Source: Paenibacillus oceani (lineage in GTDB: Bacteria; Bacillota; Bacilli; Paenibacillales; NBRC-103111). Taken from it: DNA of 64,000 nucleotides. The stretch covers positions 310,001 through 374,000 of the forward strand of contig NZ_JACXJA010000005.1 in NCBI RefSeq assembly GCF_014705615.1. Reading direction: 5' to 3'. The notes under the pieces were generated by a model, which ran no database searches, was not told the origin of the DNA, and saw nothing but the letters and a program-made list of their open reading frames with translations. Made by a program: the position numbers and the translations under genes. Numbering within the stretch: position 1 is the stretch's first letter; every line of letters starts with the position of its first letter. Positions 1 through 8,731 of this stretch are shown here, one piece after another.

Positions 1-202
1 CCGCGTACACGTCCAGGTCCCGCGGGCTGGCATCAAGCGGCACACCCTGCAGCAAAGCGCCGCAACTGCCTCCCACAAGCCATGCCCCTTCGCAGCCTGC
101 CAGCTTTTGTCCAAGAACGGCTATAGCTGCTGTCACATGAGAAGGAACGGACTCCAGTCTGGGCTCAAAAGTAAGGCTTGTTTTGGACGGTAATCGCTCC
201 AT
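1..202 (-). CDS. Nucleotidyltransferase-like protein, 3' end outside window (partial)
   Basis: This reading frame runs off the left edge and is not closed. It starts at an ATG at 200-202 behind a good AAGGTGA ribosome site six bases upstream, so it overlaps the 3' end of the ferredoxin gene by about 38 bases, as in a coupled operon. The visible 67 residues contain WLVGGSCGALLQG followed by PRDLDVY, which resembles the G-G-S/D-x-D core of the nucleotidyltransferase fold found in CCA-adding enzymes and MNT-type proteins. Which nucleotidyltransferase family it belongs to cannot be settled because most of the protein lies outside the window. Confidence 0.6.
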   Translation of the reverse strand, partial: MERLPSKTSLTFEPRLESVPSHVTAAIAVLGQKLAGCEGAWLVGGSCGALLQGVPLDASPRDLDVYA

Positions 203-464
203 CGCTATTCACCTTCGTTTGGCATCCCAGCCGGAATCCTTCCTCTAACTCCTCATCGTCGAGCCCGAGCAGCTCCGCCTTGTTCGGTTCGCTCAAATAT
301 TCGATCCCTTCCAGCACCTGGCATCTACAACGCGAGCACGTCCCCCGCTTGCAATTGAAACCCCAGTCGACATCCGCCTGGAGGGCGAGCTCCAAAATCG
401 TCTTGCCCACCTCGGCTTCCACCGTTTTTTTTCTGCTTCGGCCTATCAGCTCAATCAACTTCAT
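165..464 (-). CDS. 2Fe-2S plant-type ferredoxin
   Basis: A 99-residue electron carrier. Cysteines 38, 43 and 46 form the C-x4-C-x2-C pattern and Cys81 is the distant fourth ligand, which is the classical arrangement for binding a [2Fe-2S] cluster in the beta-grasp ferredoxin fold. An extra Cys48 is present. The length is normal for the family. It sits just downstream of a DUF2768 membrane protein gene and overlaps the next gene at its 3' end, so the three probably share a transcript. Its redox partner cannot be told from the context. Confidence 0.9.
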   Translation of the reverse strand: MKLIELIGRSRKKTVEAEVGKTILELALQADVDWGFNCKRGTCSRCRCQVLEGIEYLSEPNKAELLGLDDEELEEGFRLGCQTKVNSDGAITVQNKPYF

Positions 465-477
465 TCCCTCCGTCTAC

Positions 478-657
478 TTATAGAATCGATAGTATCATGT
501 ACACGACGGACACAAGCAAGATGACGAAAGCAATAATCGTCAGTATGATGCGTACGAAACCTTTGGTTTTGATTCTGGCGAATGTAATAATAAAGGAAGC
601 CAAAATCATCAGCCCCATTCCGATGAAGGAGGCCCACATTTTATCCATGCTGCTCAA
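478..657 (-). CDS. Small membrane protein, DUF2768 (YphE-like)
   Basis: A 59-residue protein with two predicted membrane segments (about residues 10-25 and 33-56) separated by a short basic loop, RIKTKG. The size, topology and position downstream of gpsA match the DUF2768 family; the B. subtilis member YphE lies directly beside gpsA. I chose the TTG at 655-657 because AGGGTGA lies six bases upstream; the ATG at 646-648 has no clear ribosome site. The function of the family is unknown. Confidence in the exact start is moderate. Confidence 0.75.
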   Translation of the reverse strand: MSSMDKMWASFIGMGLMILASFIITFARIKTKGFVRIILTIIAFVILLVSVVYMILSIL

Positions 658-781
658 TTAATATCACCCTATGCCATTAGTTCTATCGTCCCTGATTATA
701 GCATTCCGTCAGTCGTTTGTGAAATTGACGATTTCCCGACATTTCCGGCTTTCCAGCCGTTCGGAACAAAAACGATGCAAT

Positions 782-817
782 GAAAAAGAACCGCTGCGGT
801 CGATCCGCATACGGTTC
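782..817 (-). terminator. Rho-independent terminator after the FnIII gene
   Basis: On the minus strand a GAACCG...CGGTTC stem with one bulge is followed by TTTTTC. It lies about 20 bases past the stop codon of the fibronectin type III gene and separates that gene from the DUF2768-ferredoxin unit. Confidence 0.7.
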
Positions 818-839
818 AGCACAGTATTCATACGTTGGA

Positions 840-2069
840 TTACTCGGAAGAATAAGCGTTGATCTCGAACGATACGATGCTCGGGAAGGCGATATAGTCG
901 GTTCTTTGGGCGAACGGACCGCGGTTATTGTCTCCGCGATTGAGCGGATATACGCCCGGCGCTCCCCAGCCGCTCGCCCGGTTGTCGTACCAGGCAACGA
1001 ATGCGTTCGCTTGCGCCAGCGTCAGATCGTACTCTTTGATCGCGCCGGTGTTCAGTAGAATAACCAGCAAGGCCCGGTCGGGGGCGGGGGCGTAAGGAGT
1101 CGCGGCGGCCGATGTGCTTGGCGCGCTTTCTCCGGCCCCGTTAACGGCGGTAACAACGTAGGAATATGTTGTCCCGTTGTTCGTCGTCAAGTCCGTATAA
1201 TAGCCGTATACGCTGCTGCCCACAGTTGTATAAGTGCCGCCGACGCCTGAAGTCCGCTTCACGTTATAATATACGGCGCCGGTTACGGTCTCCCATTGCA
1301 GCATCACCTTGCTGTCACCAGGCACGGCTGTCAAATGAAGCGGAGCCGCTGGGGGCCGAAGCGATGGCACCGCCCAGACCGGCTGCGAATTCGGGCTCTC
1401 TCCGAACTCGTTAAAGGCGGAGACGACATAATAATACGGAATGCCGTTAGCGACTGCCGTGTCGCGGTAGCTGGTTCCGTACACCGTTTGTACAACCGAA
1501 TACGGTCCGCCATAGGAGTAGGGCGATTTTTTTACATGATATCCCGTCGCATACGGTTCGGCGTTCCAGACGAGATCAACCGCCCTGTCGGATGGGGCAG
1601 CGGTTAGCCCCGTCGGAGTGGTGGGGACGATCGGCGAAGGCGAGCCGTACAGCTCCAGCTCATATACCTTGACCAGCGTTCCCGGGTCCGCCGACGTCAG
1701 GCGGACCGTCTTGACTCCGGATACTTGAATCGGGAAAGGAGCGGTTGGCTCCGTCGTCGTCGCTCCCGAACCGGCTACCCCTGCCCCACGTTCGTCGTAC
1801 AGATGGAGCTGGGCATGAGGCGAGTCAGCATAAAACAAAAACCCGCTCACATCGACTGGCCGGGCAAAGGTCCAGCTGTATGCGGTCCCGCCCACCGTTT
1901 CGTACGTTTGCATCAGCCCGTCGGTCATTTTAAACAAAACCGTTCCCGGAGCAGCCGCCGGCTTGCCCCTCAAGAGCCCCGGAAGCGGCGCACTGGAATC
2001 CGCAAACGCGTTCGTCCCTCCAAATAACAGGCTTGCGATCAGCAGCAGCATCAACCAAACTTTTTTCAA
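840..2069 (-). CDS. Secreted protein with two fibronectin type III domains
   Basis: A 409-residue exported protein. Residues 1-24 form a signal peptide (two Lys, a hydrophobic core, cleavage near AFA-DSS). Residues about 40-142 resemble a galactose-binding-like beta-sandwich. Two fibronectin type III repeats follow (about 147-235 and 238-328), each with the W-N/E...Y-x-V-K/R...G-T-x-Y-x-Y-V-V-x-A-x-N pattern. The last 80 residues match nothing I recognise. The start is a TTG at 2067-2069 behind AAGGAGAG. It probably binds carbohydrate or other wall material; the substrate is unknown. It separates spoVIF from the DUF2768 gene and looks like a lineage-specific insertion. Confidence 0.8.
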   Translation of the reverse strand: MKKVWLMLLLIASLLFGGTNAFADSSAPLPGLLRGKPAAAPGTVLFKMTDGLMQTYETVGGTAYSWTFARPVDVSGFLFYADSPHAQLHLYDERGAGVAGSGATTTEPTAPFPIQVSGVKTVRLTSADPGTLVKVYELELYGSPSPIVPTTPTGLTAAPSDRAVDLVWNAEPYATGYHVKKSPYSYGGPYSVVQTVYGTSYRDTAVANGIPYYYVVSAFNEFGESPNSQPVWAVPSLRPPAAPLHLTAVPGDSKVMLQWETVTGAVYYNVKRTSGVGGTYTTVGSSVYGYYTDLTTNNGTTYSYVVTAVNGAGESAPSTSAAATPYAPAPDRALLVILLNTGAIKEYDLTLAQANAFVAWYDNRASGWGAPGVYPLNRGDNNRGPFAQRTDYIAFPSIVSFEINAYSSE

Positions 2070-2238
2070 CCGTTTTCTCTCCTTTTATGAGTATTCGCAC
2101 GTCATCAGAACGTACGTTCTCATTGTAAGGAGAGCGGTGAAAACGAACAACTTGTCACAATGGACGAAATTTACATTTTGGATAAGAAAACTTTCTATTG
2201 AAACCTTTGGAAACAGCCCCCTCTATACTTTCTCGACA

Positions 2239-2276
2239 AAAAAACGCAAACCCGAACGACCGGATTTGCGTTTTCT
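2239..2276 (-). terminator. Terminator after spoVIF
   Basis: The perfect inverted repeat AAAACGCAAA / TTTGCGTTTT is followed on the minus strand by a run of seven T. It lies 12 bases past the spoVIF stop codon. Confidence 0.85.
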
Positions 2277-2287
2277 TTGCGGCGACC

Positions 2288-2569
2288 TTACTTTTTGCCC
2301 ATGATCATTTTCATCAAGGACTCCATATTGTTCGGATTCAAGCCGCTCTTTTGTACGGCACTAATAATCTCGTTGACGGTCGATTCCGAAACCGGTACGT
2401 TCACCATTCCGGAAACTTGCTTGATCAGCTGCCGAAGCTGCTTTTCGTTCTGCATCGTGGACGGCTTCACTCCGCTCGCCAGCTTGTAGATGTCCTTTTC
2501 CGAGACGGATTTGCCGGTCTTTTTGTTGACGGTGTTCAGAACGTCCTTGGAAATATTTTTCCCGCTCAT
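2288..2569 (-). CDS. spoVIF: Stage VI sporulation protein F
   Basis: A 93-residue, lysine-rich helical protein. It has the SpoVIF family pattern: an N-terminal ISKDVLNTVNKKTGK segment, a central KQLRQLIKQVSGMVN helix and a C-terminal NPNNMESLMKMIMG motif. In B. subtilis SpoVIF is a late sporulation protein needed for normal coat assembly under the GerE/sigma-K regime; that role is inferred here. The gene follows gpsA on the same strand with a 75-base gap and ends at a strong terminator. A GAGG-type ribosome site precedes the ATG. Confidence 0.85.
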   Translation of the reverse strand: MSGKNISKDVLNTVNKKTGKSVSEKDIYKLASGVKPSTMQNEKQLRQLIKQVSGMVNVPVSESTVNEIISAVQKSGLNPNNMESLMKMIMGKK

Positions 2570-2644
2570 GCCTGACCTCCTTAAACGGTGACTTACCGTA
2601 TTGTATGAGGCCGGAGGCTAGAGCGTGTAGGCGGGACGCAACGA

Positions 2645-3691
2645 TTAGAGCGTCCATTTCTCCGCCGATTCCAGAGCGATATCTTCGATCTCATGGGTGC
2701 GCAGACGTCCCATCAGGCGGCCGACGGCGATTTGCGGCTCTACGCTGGCAAACAGCACCTCGTGCAGCTGCTCGGTGATCGGCATCGACACTTCATGTTG
2801 TTGCGATAAGGAGTAGGTCGCCTTCGTCGTTTTGACGCCTTCTACGACCATCCCCATCGTCTCCAGCACTTCCTGCAGCGGCTTGCCTTGTCCGAGCATA
2901 TAGCCGGCACGCCAGTTCCGGCTGTGCTTGCTGGTGCACGTTACGACCAGGTCCCCTACGCCGGCCAGCCCGGCAAACGTAAGGGCGTTACCGCCCAAAG
3001 CGACGCCCAGTCTGGCGATCTCGGCCAGCCCTCTTGTGAGCAAAGCGGCTTTGGCGTTGTCACCGAACCCGAGTCCGTCCGACAAGCCGGCTCCGAGCGC
3101 GATAATATTTTTCAGGGCGCCTCCGAGTTCGACGCCTGTAACGTCCGGATTTGTATACACCCGAAAATACGGGCTTATGAGAACATCCTGCGCACGCTGA
3201 GCGGCCTCCAACTGATCGGCAGCCACGACGACGGTAGTCGGCGAGCGCTGAATCAGCTCCTCGGCGTGACAAGGACCGGACATTACCACCAGACGTCCCG
3301 GATCGATTTGCGTCAGCTCCTCGGCGAGAACCTTCGTCATCCGCTTCATCGTCTCGGGTTCAAACCCTTTCGTCGCATGGATGACGATGGCGTCCGAATC
3401 GAGAAACGGCCGTGCCAGACGAGCGACCTCCCGCGTAGCATGAGACGGGGCGGCGAAAATAACTGCTGTCGCGCCGGTGAGCGCCGTCTCCATCGAAGCG
3501 GTAGCCGTGATCCGCTCCGAAAGCCCGAAATCTCCCGTATACTTCCGGTTTTTCCGCTCCCGGTTCATCTGCTCTGCCTGCTCTTCTTTTCTCGTCCATA
3601 CCGTTACGTCGTATTCATTGTCCGCCAGTAGAGACGCCAGCGCCGTTCCCATACTTCCTGCGACGAGAACCGCCGCCCTGCGCAGACTCAT
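2645..3691 (-). CDS. gpsA: Glycerol-3-phosphate dehydrogenase [NAD(P)+]
   Basis: A 348-residue enzyme that reduces dihydroxyacetone phosphate to sn-glycerol-3-phosphate, the backbone for phospholipids. The C-terminal domain carries GGALKNIIALGAGLSDGL with the conserved catalytic Lys, and the NAKAALLTRGLAEI block. The N-terminal nucleotide-binding loop is unusual: residues 10-15 read V-A-G-S-M-G where the family nearly always has G-A-G-S-W-G. The GPCHAEE motif also has Cys where Ser is normal. The start overlaps the plsY stop by four bases (ATGA), so the two are translationally coupled; the PlsY product feeds on the GpsA product. Confidence 0.92.
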   Translation of the reverse strand: MSLRRAAVLVAGSMGTALASLLADNEYDVTVWTRKEEQAEQMNRERKNRKYTGDFGLSERITATASMETALTGATAVIFAAPSHATREVARLARPFLDSDAIVIHATKGFEPETMKRMTKVLAEELTQIDPGRLVVMSGPCHAEELIQRSPTTVVVAADQLEAAQRAQDVLISPYFRVYTNPDVTGVELGGALKNIIALGAGLSDGLGFGDNAKAALLTRGLAEIARLGVALGGNALTFAGLAGVGDLVVTCTSKHSRNWRAGYMLGQGKPLQEVLETMGMVVEGVKTTKATYSLSQQHEVSMPITEQLHEVLFASVEPQIAVGRLMGRLRTHEIEDIALESAEKWTL

Positions 3692-4323
3692 CCGGCTTTC
3701 CCCTTTCCTGCGGCCGTTCCGCTTGCTTTTTGTCCGATCTTGCTTTCCTTGCCTTTCACCAGCTTCACAATATTAGTCCGGTGACGAACGAAAGCGAATA
3801 TAGCGATTAACAAAATCCCCCAGAACACGTCGACCGGATAGTCCATAAGCCAGACGAGAACAGGCATCAGGCCGGTAAACACCAGCGAGCCCAAGGAGAC
3901 ATAACGAGTTGCAGCAATCAGTAAAATAGCGGCTATCCCTGTAATAAGCGCCGGGATAAAGCACAGTGTAGCGGCGACACCGATCGTAGTGGCAATTCCT
4001 TTGCCGCCTTTGAATCCGAAATAAATCGGCCAGTTATGTCCTGCGATTGCCGCCAAGCCGGCTAATATCGGGATATAGGATACATCGGAGCCAGCTCCCA
4101 GCCATTTGCCGATCCAGACCGCCCCGATGCCCTTAGCCGCATCCAGCAGCAGAACAGCGATGGCCGGCCCCACGCCGATGACGCGCAGCGTATTGGTAGC
4201 ACCCGCGTTGCCGCTTCCATGCTTGCGGATATCGATTCCTTTAAACCATTTTCCGTACAAAAAACTAAAACTGATCGAGCCGAGCAAATAAGCTACGATT
4301 ACCGGAACAAACGTGTGCACCAA
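3688..4323 (-). CDS. plsY: Acyl-phosphate:glycerol-3-phosphate acyltransferase
   Basis: A 211-residue integral membrane enzyme that transfers an acyl group from acyl phosphate to glycerol-3-phosphate, the first step of phosphatidic acid synthesis. It shows the three PlsY motifs: SGNAGATNTLR, the glycine-rich GFKGGKGIATT, and a third FVRHRTN motif near the C-terminus. Five to six membrane segments are visible and the C-terminus is basic. The start is TTG at 4321-4323 (GTG next to it) behind GAGGGAGAG. It overlaps gpsA by four bases. Confidence 0.92.
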   Translation of the reverse strand: MVHTFVPVIVAYLLGSISFSFLYGKWFKGIDIRKHGSGNAGATNTLRVIGVGPAIAVLLLDAAKGIGAVWIGKWLGAGSDVSYIPILAGLAAIAGHNWPIYFGFKGGKGIATTIGVAATLCFIPALITGIAAILLIAATRYVSLGSLVFTGLMPVLVWLMDYPVDVFWGILLIAIFAFVRHRTNIVKLVKGKESKIGQKASGTAAGKGKAG

Positions 4324-4480
4324 CCATTCTCTCCCTCATGATCCCCGATTCGAGCGAGTCTGCCCGCTCTAACTATTCGGACCTGCTCCGTGCCTGCGAA
4401 ATTACAGCCCGCCTGGCGAACAGCTTGACAGGGCGGACAAACGTTCGCAGCCAAAAGCAGGGACACTATTTCGAAGGTCC

Positions 4481-5803
4481 CTACTCGTCGTCCGTCTTCT
4501 TGCGCGTAAATAATCGGATCGGCGTACCTTCAAAACTGAAGGCCGCGCGGATGCGATTCTCCAAATACCGTTCATACGAGAAATGCATCAACTCCGGATC
4601 ATTGACGAACAGCAGGATGGTCGGCGGCTTGACCGATACTTGCGTAGCGTAATTAATGCGCAGCCGTCTGCCCTTGTCGGTCGGAGGAGGATTAAACGCT
4701 ACCGCGTCGGAGACGACATCGTTCAGCAGATGCGTCTGTACCCGCATCGAATGCTGTTCGCTTACATCGATCACGACCGGCAACAGGCGGTGCAGCTTCT
4801 GCTTGGTTTTGGCGGATACGAATACGACCGGGGCATACGTCATAAACAAGAAGTGGTCGCGTATTTTTTCCGTAAACTGTTGCATCGTCTTGTCGTCCTT
4901 GTCGACGATGTCCCACTTGTTGACTACGAAAATCGCGGCCTTCCCGGCTTCATGCGCATATCCGGCGATATGCTTGTCCTGCTCGATAATGCCTTCTTCG
5001 CCGTTAATGACGACAAGCACAACGTCCGCCCGCTCGATCGCGTGCATCGCTCTCATGACGCTGTACTTTTCCGTCGATTCGTACACTTTGCCGCGCTTGC
5101 GCATCCCCGCCGTATCGATCAGCACGAACTTCTGTCCGTCCTTCTCGAAAGGCGTGTCGATCGCATCCCGCGTCGTTCCGGCCTGATCGCTTACAATCAC
5201 GCGCTCTTCGCCCAGAATCGCGTTGACGAGCGATGATTTACCGACGTTCGGTCTGCCGATGACGGCAACACGAATCGTATCCTCACCGTACTCCTCGTCA
5301 TCCTGTTCGGGAAGGATGTTCATCACAGCCTCCAGCATATCTCCGATACCGATGCCGTGTGCCCCCGATATGCCGATCGGGTCTCCGAATCCGAGCGAAT
5401 AAAACTCGTAAATATCATCCTGCCGTTTCATGTTGTCCACTTTATTAACGGCCAATATGACCGGTTTTTGCGCGCGGTACAACATCTGCGCCACTTCCGT
5501 GTCCGACGGCGTCATGCCTGCTTTGGCATCTACCATGAAAATGATGGCGTCCGCTTCCTCGATGGCAAGCTCCGCCTGCATACGGACCGACTTCAAAATC
5601 TCGTCTTCTCCGTATACTTCAATTCCGCCGGTGTCGATGACGCTGAACGATCTGCCCATCCATTCCCCGACCCCGTATATCCGGTCCCTGGTTACGCCGG
5701 GTTTATCTTCCACGATCGCGAGCCGGTCTCCGATAATCTTATTAAAGATTGTCGATTTGCCGACGTTCGGACGGCCTACGATCGCCACGATGGGACGTGC
5801 CAT
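4481..5803 (-). CDS. der: Ribosome-associated GTPase Der (EngA)
   Basis: A 440-residue tandem GTPase needed for 50S ribosome assembly. The first G domain has GRPNVGKST (residues 10-18) and DTGG; the second has [19 protein letters not shown] and NKWD, followed by a KH-like C-terminal domain ending in RKKTDDE. Both Walker A motifs are intact and the length is normal. It lies upstream of plsY-gpsA with a 157-base gap in which I see no gene. Confidence 0.97.
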   Translation of the reverse strand: MARPIVAIVGRPNVGKSTIFNKIIGDRLAIVEDKPGVTRDRIYGVGEWMGRSFSVIDTGGIEVYGEDEILKSVRMQAELAIEEADAIIFMVDAKAGMTPSDTEVAQMLYRAQKPVILAVNKVDNMKRQDDIYEFYSLGFGDPIGISGAHGIGIGDMLEAVMNILPEQDDEEYGEDTIRVAVIGRPNVGKSSLVNAILGEERVIVSDQAGTTRDAIDTPFEKDGQKFVLIDTAGMRKRGKVYESTEKYSVMRAMHAIERADVVLVVINGEEGIIEQDKHIAGYAHEAGKAAIFVVNKWDIVDKDDKTMQQFTEKIRDHFLFMTYAPVVFVSAKTKQKLHRLLPVVIDVSEQHSMRVQTHLLNDVVSDAVAFNPPPTDKGRRLRINYATQVSVKPPTILLFVNDPELMHFSYERYLENRIRAAFSFEGTPIRLFTRKKTDDE

Positions 5804-5928
5804 GCAGCTTCAACTCCCTAATCCCTAAATTACTCACGATAACCATCATAACAAATTCACCCAACAAAGTGAAGTTGCTCTTGACGCAGGACATGCTGCA
5901 ATTCCTTTTTGCGTATGGGCAGCCTTCC

Positions 5929-6558
5929 CTATTTTCTAGTTTCCCTCCAGCGGTCCGCCAAGCTTTTGGATACTTCGCAGACGGAGCCGACGACCGTCTC
6001 GGCAGCAGACGACATCAACCGAGCGGAACCGACAGCCAGCCACCATTCGTCCTGGAAAGGAAGTCCTGCAAAAGGCATAGCGGATTGTCCTTTGTGAACA
6101 TATCCGTACAAGGCGCTTCCGCACAGCAGCGCAAAGCTGAGGCATGCGATCTGATCCTCCGGTTTGCGGACAAGTATCGCAGCTAGAAGCGCCAAAATCA
6201 ACGCCGCTCCGAATGTGACACGGCTGGGAAGGAAAAAGGGGTCGATGTCGCCCATATGCTTAAGCAAATAATAAACCGATGCAAGGAACAGGCCGAACGA
6301 CAAGCCGTGCAGCCCACCCAGAAACGAACGCTGCCTCCACAAAGCGGCTCCAATGAGAATCAGCAGCGGCACGATCACCCCGTTCACCGCCCAGCCTTTT
6401 CCCATGGATACATCGAATCGGCTCGCCACACACCAGGCTGCAAAAAAAGTCAGGATGGCCTGGTAGGACACGCCCCGAAGCAGGAAGGTTTTCCAGCCGC
6501 TCGCCAGCAAAATAAACGTTACCAAAATAAGAATCCAGCTCAGAAAGCCTGCATTCAT
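5929..6558 (-). CDS. YphA-like membrane protein
   Basis: A 209-residue protein of unknown function with about six hydrophobic segments between residues 5 and 150 and an amphipathic C-terminal tail. The position between der and rpsA, the size and the topology match YphA of B. subtilis (about 199 residues). The frame is open further upstream, but I place the start at ATG 6556-6558, where the hydrophobic first segment begins and a GGGGGAAG ribosome site lies upstream; the extra N-terminus would be polar and unlike the family. Function unknown. Confidence 0.75.
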   Translation of the reverse strand: MNAGFLSWILILVTFILLASGWKTFLLRGVSYQAILTFFAAWCVASRFDVSMGKGWAVNGVIVPLLILIGAALWRQRSFLGGLHGLSFGLFLASVYYLLKHMGDIDPFFLPSRVTFGAALILALLAAILVRKPEDQIACLSFALLCGSALYGYVHKGQSAMPFAGLPFQDEWWLAVGSARLMSSAAETVVGSVCEVSKSLADRWRETRK

Positions 6559-6661
6559 GCCGCATCTTCCCCCGTTTCCAATGCTCGCCTTACAAAAAAA
6601 CGCTTCCTCTCGTCTGCTCGGTGCCGCGTTGCCAAACCTCCATACAGCAGCTCGCGTCTGT

Positions 6662-6802
6662 TTAGTATTTGTAGAGTCCACGCTTTTTAATAAGGTAATC
6701 GCAAACGAAGACCCCCGCCATGAAGAGGCTGATTTGGGCGCAGAAAAACAAAAAAACGGCCTCTATGAAGAAGCCGTTTATCGTTTCATTCAGGTCTTGC
6801 AA
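6662..6802 (-). CDS. Candidate 46-residue membrane protein overlapping the rpsA terminator
   Basis: An uninterrupted frame starts at TTG 6800-6802, one codon after and in frame with the rpsA stop, and ends TAA at 6662-6664. The product would have an acidic start (QDLNETINGFF), one hydrophobic span (about residues 11-34) and a basic tail ending KKRGLYKY, which is a typical small membrane protein layout. No strong ribosome site is seen at the TTG; an internal TTG at 6749-6751 has AGAGG eight bases upstream. The terminator-like hairpin lies inside the frame. It may be real, or an accident of a T-rich spacer. Confidence 0.35.
   Translation of the reverse strand: MQDLNETINGFFIEAVFLFFCAQISLFMAGVFVCDYLIKKRGLYKY
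6748..6779 (-). terminator. Terminator-like hairpin after rpsA
   Basis: On the minus strand AAACGGC and GCCGTTT pair around a 12-base loop and are followed by seven T, a G and five more T. It lies about 30 bases past the rpsA stop and inside the candidate small frame. Confidence 0.7.
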
Positions 6803-6805
6803 GTC

Positions 6806-8032
6806 TTACTTGAACTTGCTCAACTTGTCGCCGAAACGCTCGCCCAGCGTCATGTTGAGGCTTTCTCTAGGAGGAATCGGTTCGTTATGGTTGCTGCCGC
6901 GGGAACCGCCGCGATCGCCTTTGCGTTCGCGTTCCGGTTTAGCAGGCGCTTCCGGAGCTTCTTCCGTTTCTTTGATGCTGAGGGAAACGCGTTTCTCGGC
7001 CGGATTGAAATCCAGTACTTTCACATTCACTTCTTGCCCTTCCTTCAACACTTCATGTGGAGTGCCGATATGGCGGTGGGCAATTTGCGAAATATGAACG
7101 AGACCTTCGACGCCCGGAGCGATTTCAACGAATGCGCCGAAGCCGACAAGACGTTTGACGGTACCTGTAACGATCTCGCCGGTCTGGAACTTATCGGCAG
7201 CTTGCTGCCAAGGACCCGGCTGGGTTGCGCGAATACTGAGGCTGATCCGGTCGTTCTCCGGGTCCAGCTTCAAGATCTGAACCTTCACCTTGTCGCCTTC
7301 CGCTACGACTTCGGAAGGCTGCTGGACATGATGCCAAGCCATCTCGGAAATATGAACTAGACCATCGATGCCGCCGATATCTACGAATGCGCCGAATTGA
7401 GTCAGGCGTTGAACCGTTCCGTCCAGCTGTTGGCCAACTTGCAGTTCGCCCATCAATTTTTTCTTGTTTGTTTCGAACTCTTCGTCCAATACATCTTTTT
7501 GGGACAGGACGACTTTGTTTTTCTCGCGATCCAGTTCTTTCACTTTCAGGCGAAGCGTGCGTCCTTTGTAGTCGGAGAAATCTTCTACAAAGTGGCGCTC
7601 TACCATCGAAGCCGGCACGAATCCGCGAAGGCCTATGTCAACGACAAGACCGCCTTTGACAACTTCCTTCACCTGTGCTTCGATAACCGTGCCCTGATCC
7701 AGCTTGGACTGCAGGTCAGCCCACGATTGCTCGCTGTCTACGGCGCGCTTGGACAGAAGCAGCTTCTCTTTGCCGTCGTCCAGGCTCAGCACTTTCAGTT
7801 CGATTTCCTGTCCGACTTCCACCGCTTCAGCGGCGTTGTCCAAAGCAACGTTGGACAACTCTTTCAGAGGAACGACGCCATCGTATTTATAACCGATATC
7901 GACGATTGCCTGATTATCTTCAATTTTTACGATTTTGCCTTTAACGACGTCGCCTTTCTTGTAGGCCACTACGCTGGACATATCCTGGCTGACGTTTTCT
8001 GCATTTTCTTGTACGTTGATCTCTTCTGACAT
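6806..8032 (-). CDS. rpsA: Ribosomal protein S1 homologue (YpfD type)
   Basis: A 408-residue RNA-binding protein with four S1 (OB-fold) domains at about residues 23-90, 110-175, 193-262 and 278-348, each showing the G-x-V-x-x-I-x-x-F/Y-G-A-F-V-D-I-G-x-x-x-G-L-V-H-I-S pattern. Firmicute S1 homologues have four domains instead of the six of E. coli and take part in translation or mRNA binding. The start is ATG 8030-8032 behind GAGGAGGG, 14 codons inside the longest frame. The acidic N-terminus and the KxERERKGDRGG linker near the C-terminus are typical of low-complexity tails in this family. Confidence 0.93.
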   Translation of the reverse strand: MSEEINVQENAENVSQDMSSVVAYKKGDVVKGKIVKIEDNQAIVDIGYKYDGVVPLKELSNVALDNAAEAVEVGQEIELKVLSLDDGKEKLLLSKRAVDSEQSWADLQSKLDQGTVIEAQVKEVVKGGLVVDIGLRGFVPASMVERHFVEDFSDYKGRTLRLKVKELDREKNKVVLSQKDVLDEEFETNKKKLMGELQVGQQLDGTVQRLTQFGAFVDIGGIDGLVHISEMAWHHVQQPSEVVAEGDKVKVQILKLDPENDRISLSIRATQPGPWQQAADKFQTGEIVTGTVKRLVGFGAFVEIAPGVEGLVHISQIAHRHIGTPHEVLKEGQEVNVKVLDFNPAEKRVSLSIKETEEAPEAPAKPERERKGDRGGSRGSNHNEPIPPRESLNMTLGERFGDKLSKFK

Positions 8033-8154
8033 TTGAATACCCTCCTCGACTGACAACCACAAACTGATCATCAAACCATAACTTTAGTATAATTCCAAGA
8101 TACCATTTCCATACGCCCGAAGCAACGTGCGAGTCATTTTGAAGCGCCGCATGC

Positions 8155-8730
8155 TCACTTCCGAGCGGTTAGCAGCTCACGTATGGAAGACATAATATGC
8201 TCGGTAGCCTGTTCGAGCGAATCCGAACTGGTCGATTCCCGGTAAGCGGACAAGTCGACCGGCTTTCCGTACACAATTTTTATTTTGCTGAACATCTTAT
8301 AATTCCCAATAATACCCACCGGAATCACAACCGCGCCGGAACGCAGCGCCAGACTGGCGGCACCTTTCTTGCCCATACCGCCGCCCCGGGTTCCTTCGGG
8401 AAAAATCCCCATTACGCCGCCTTCTTTAAGCAGCTGCAGGGCGTGCCGGATCGACTCCTTGCTGACGCCGCCCCGTTTGACCGGAAAAGCGCCGACATTG
8501 CGGATAATAGTACCCAGCACCGGAACTTTAAACAGTTCCTCCTTCGCCATAAAACGGACGACCCGCTTAAGAGGGGTGCCGACGAGCGGAGGATCAAGCG
8601 TACTTATATGGTTGGAGGCCAGTATGACCGCCCCTTGCTCCGGCACGTTCTCCATGCCCGAAACTTCCAGCCGGAAAAACGTGTTGAAAAAGACGCGGCA
8701 TACGAATCTGCCGAATCGGTACAACTGCAT
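8155..8730 (-). CDS. plsC: 1-acyl-sn-glycerol-3-phosphate acyltransferase
   Basis: A 191-residue membrane-associated enzyme that acylates lysophosphatidic acid to phosphatidic acid. The catalytic N-H-x4-D motif is present as SNHISTLDPP near residue 39, and the substrate motif FPEGTRGG lies near residue 106. I start it at ATG 8728-8730, directly after the cmk stop and behind AAGGGGAC; the longer frame would reach into cmk. It lies in the cmk-plsC-rpsA order seen in many Paenibacillaceae. Confidence 0.9.
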   Translation of the reverse strand: MQLYRFGRFVCRVFFNTFFRLEVSGMENVPEQGAVILASNHISTLDPPLVGTPLKRVVRFMAKEELFKVPVLGTIIRNVGAFPVKRGGVSKESIRHALQLLKEGGVMGIFPEGTRGGGMGKKGAASLALRSGAVVIPVGIIGNYKMFSKIKIVYGKPVDLSAYRESTSSDSLEQATEHIMSSIRELLTARK

Positions 8731-8731
8731 A

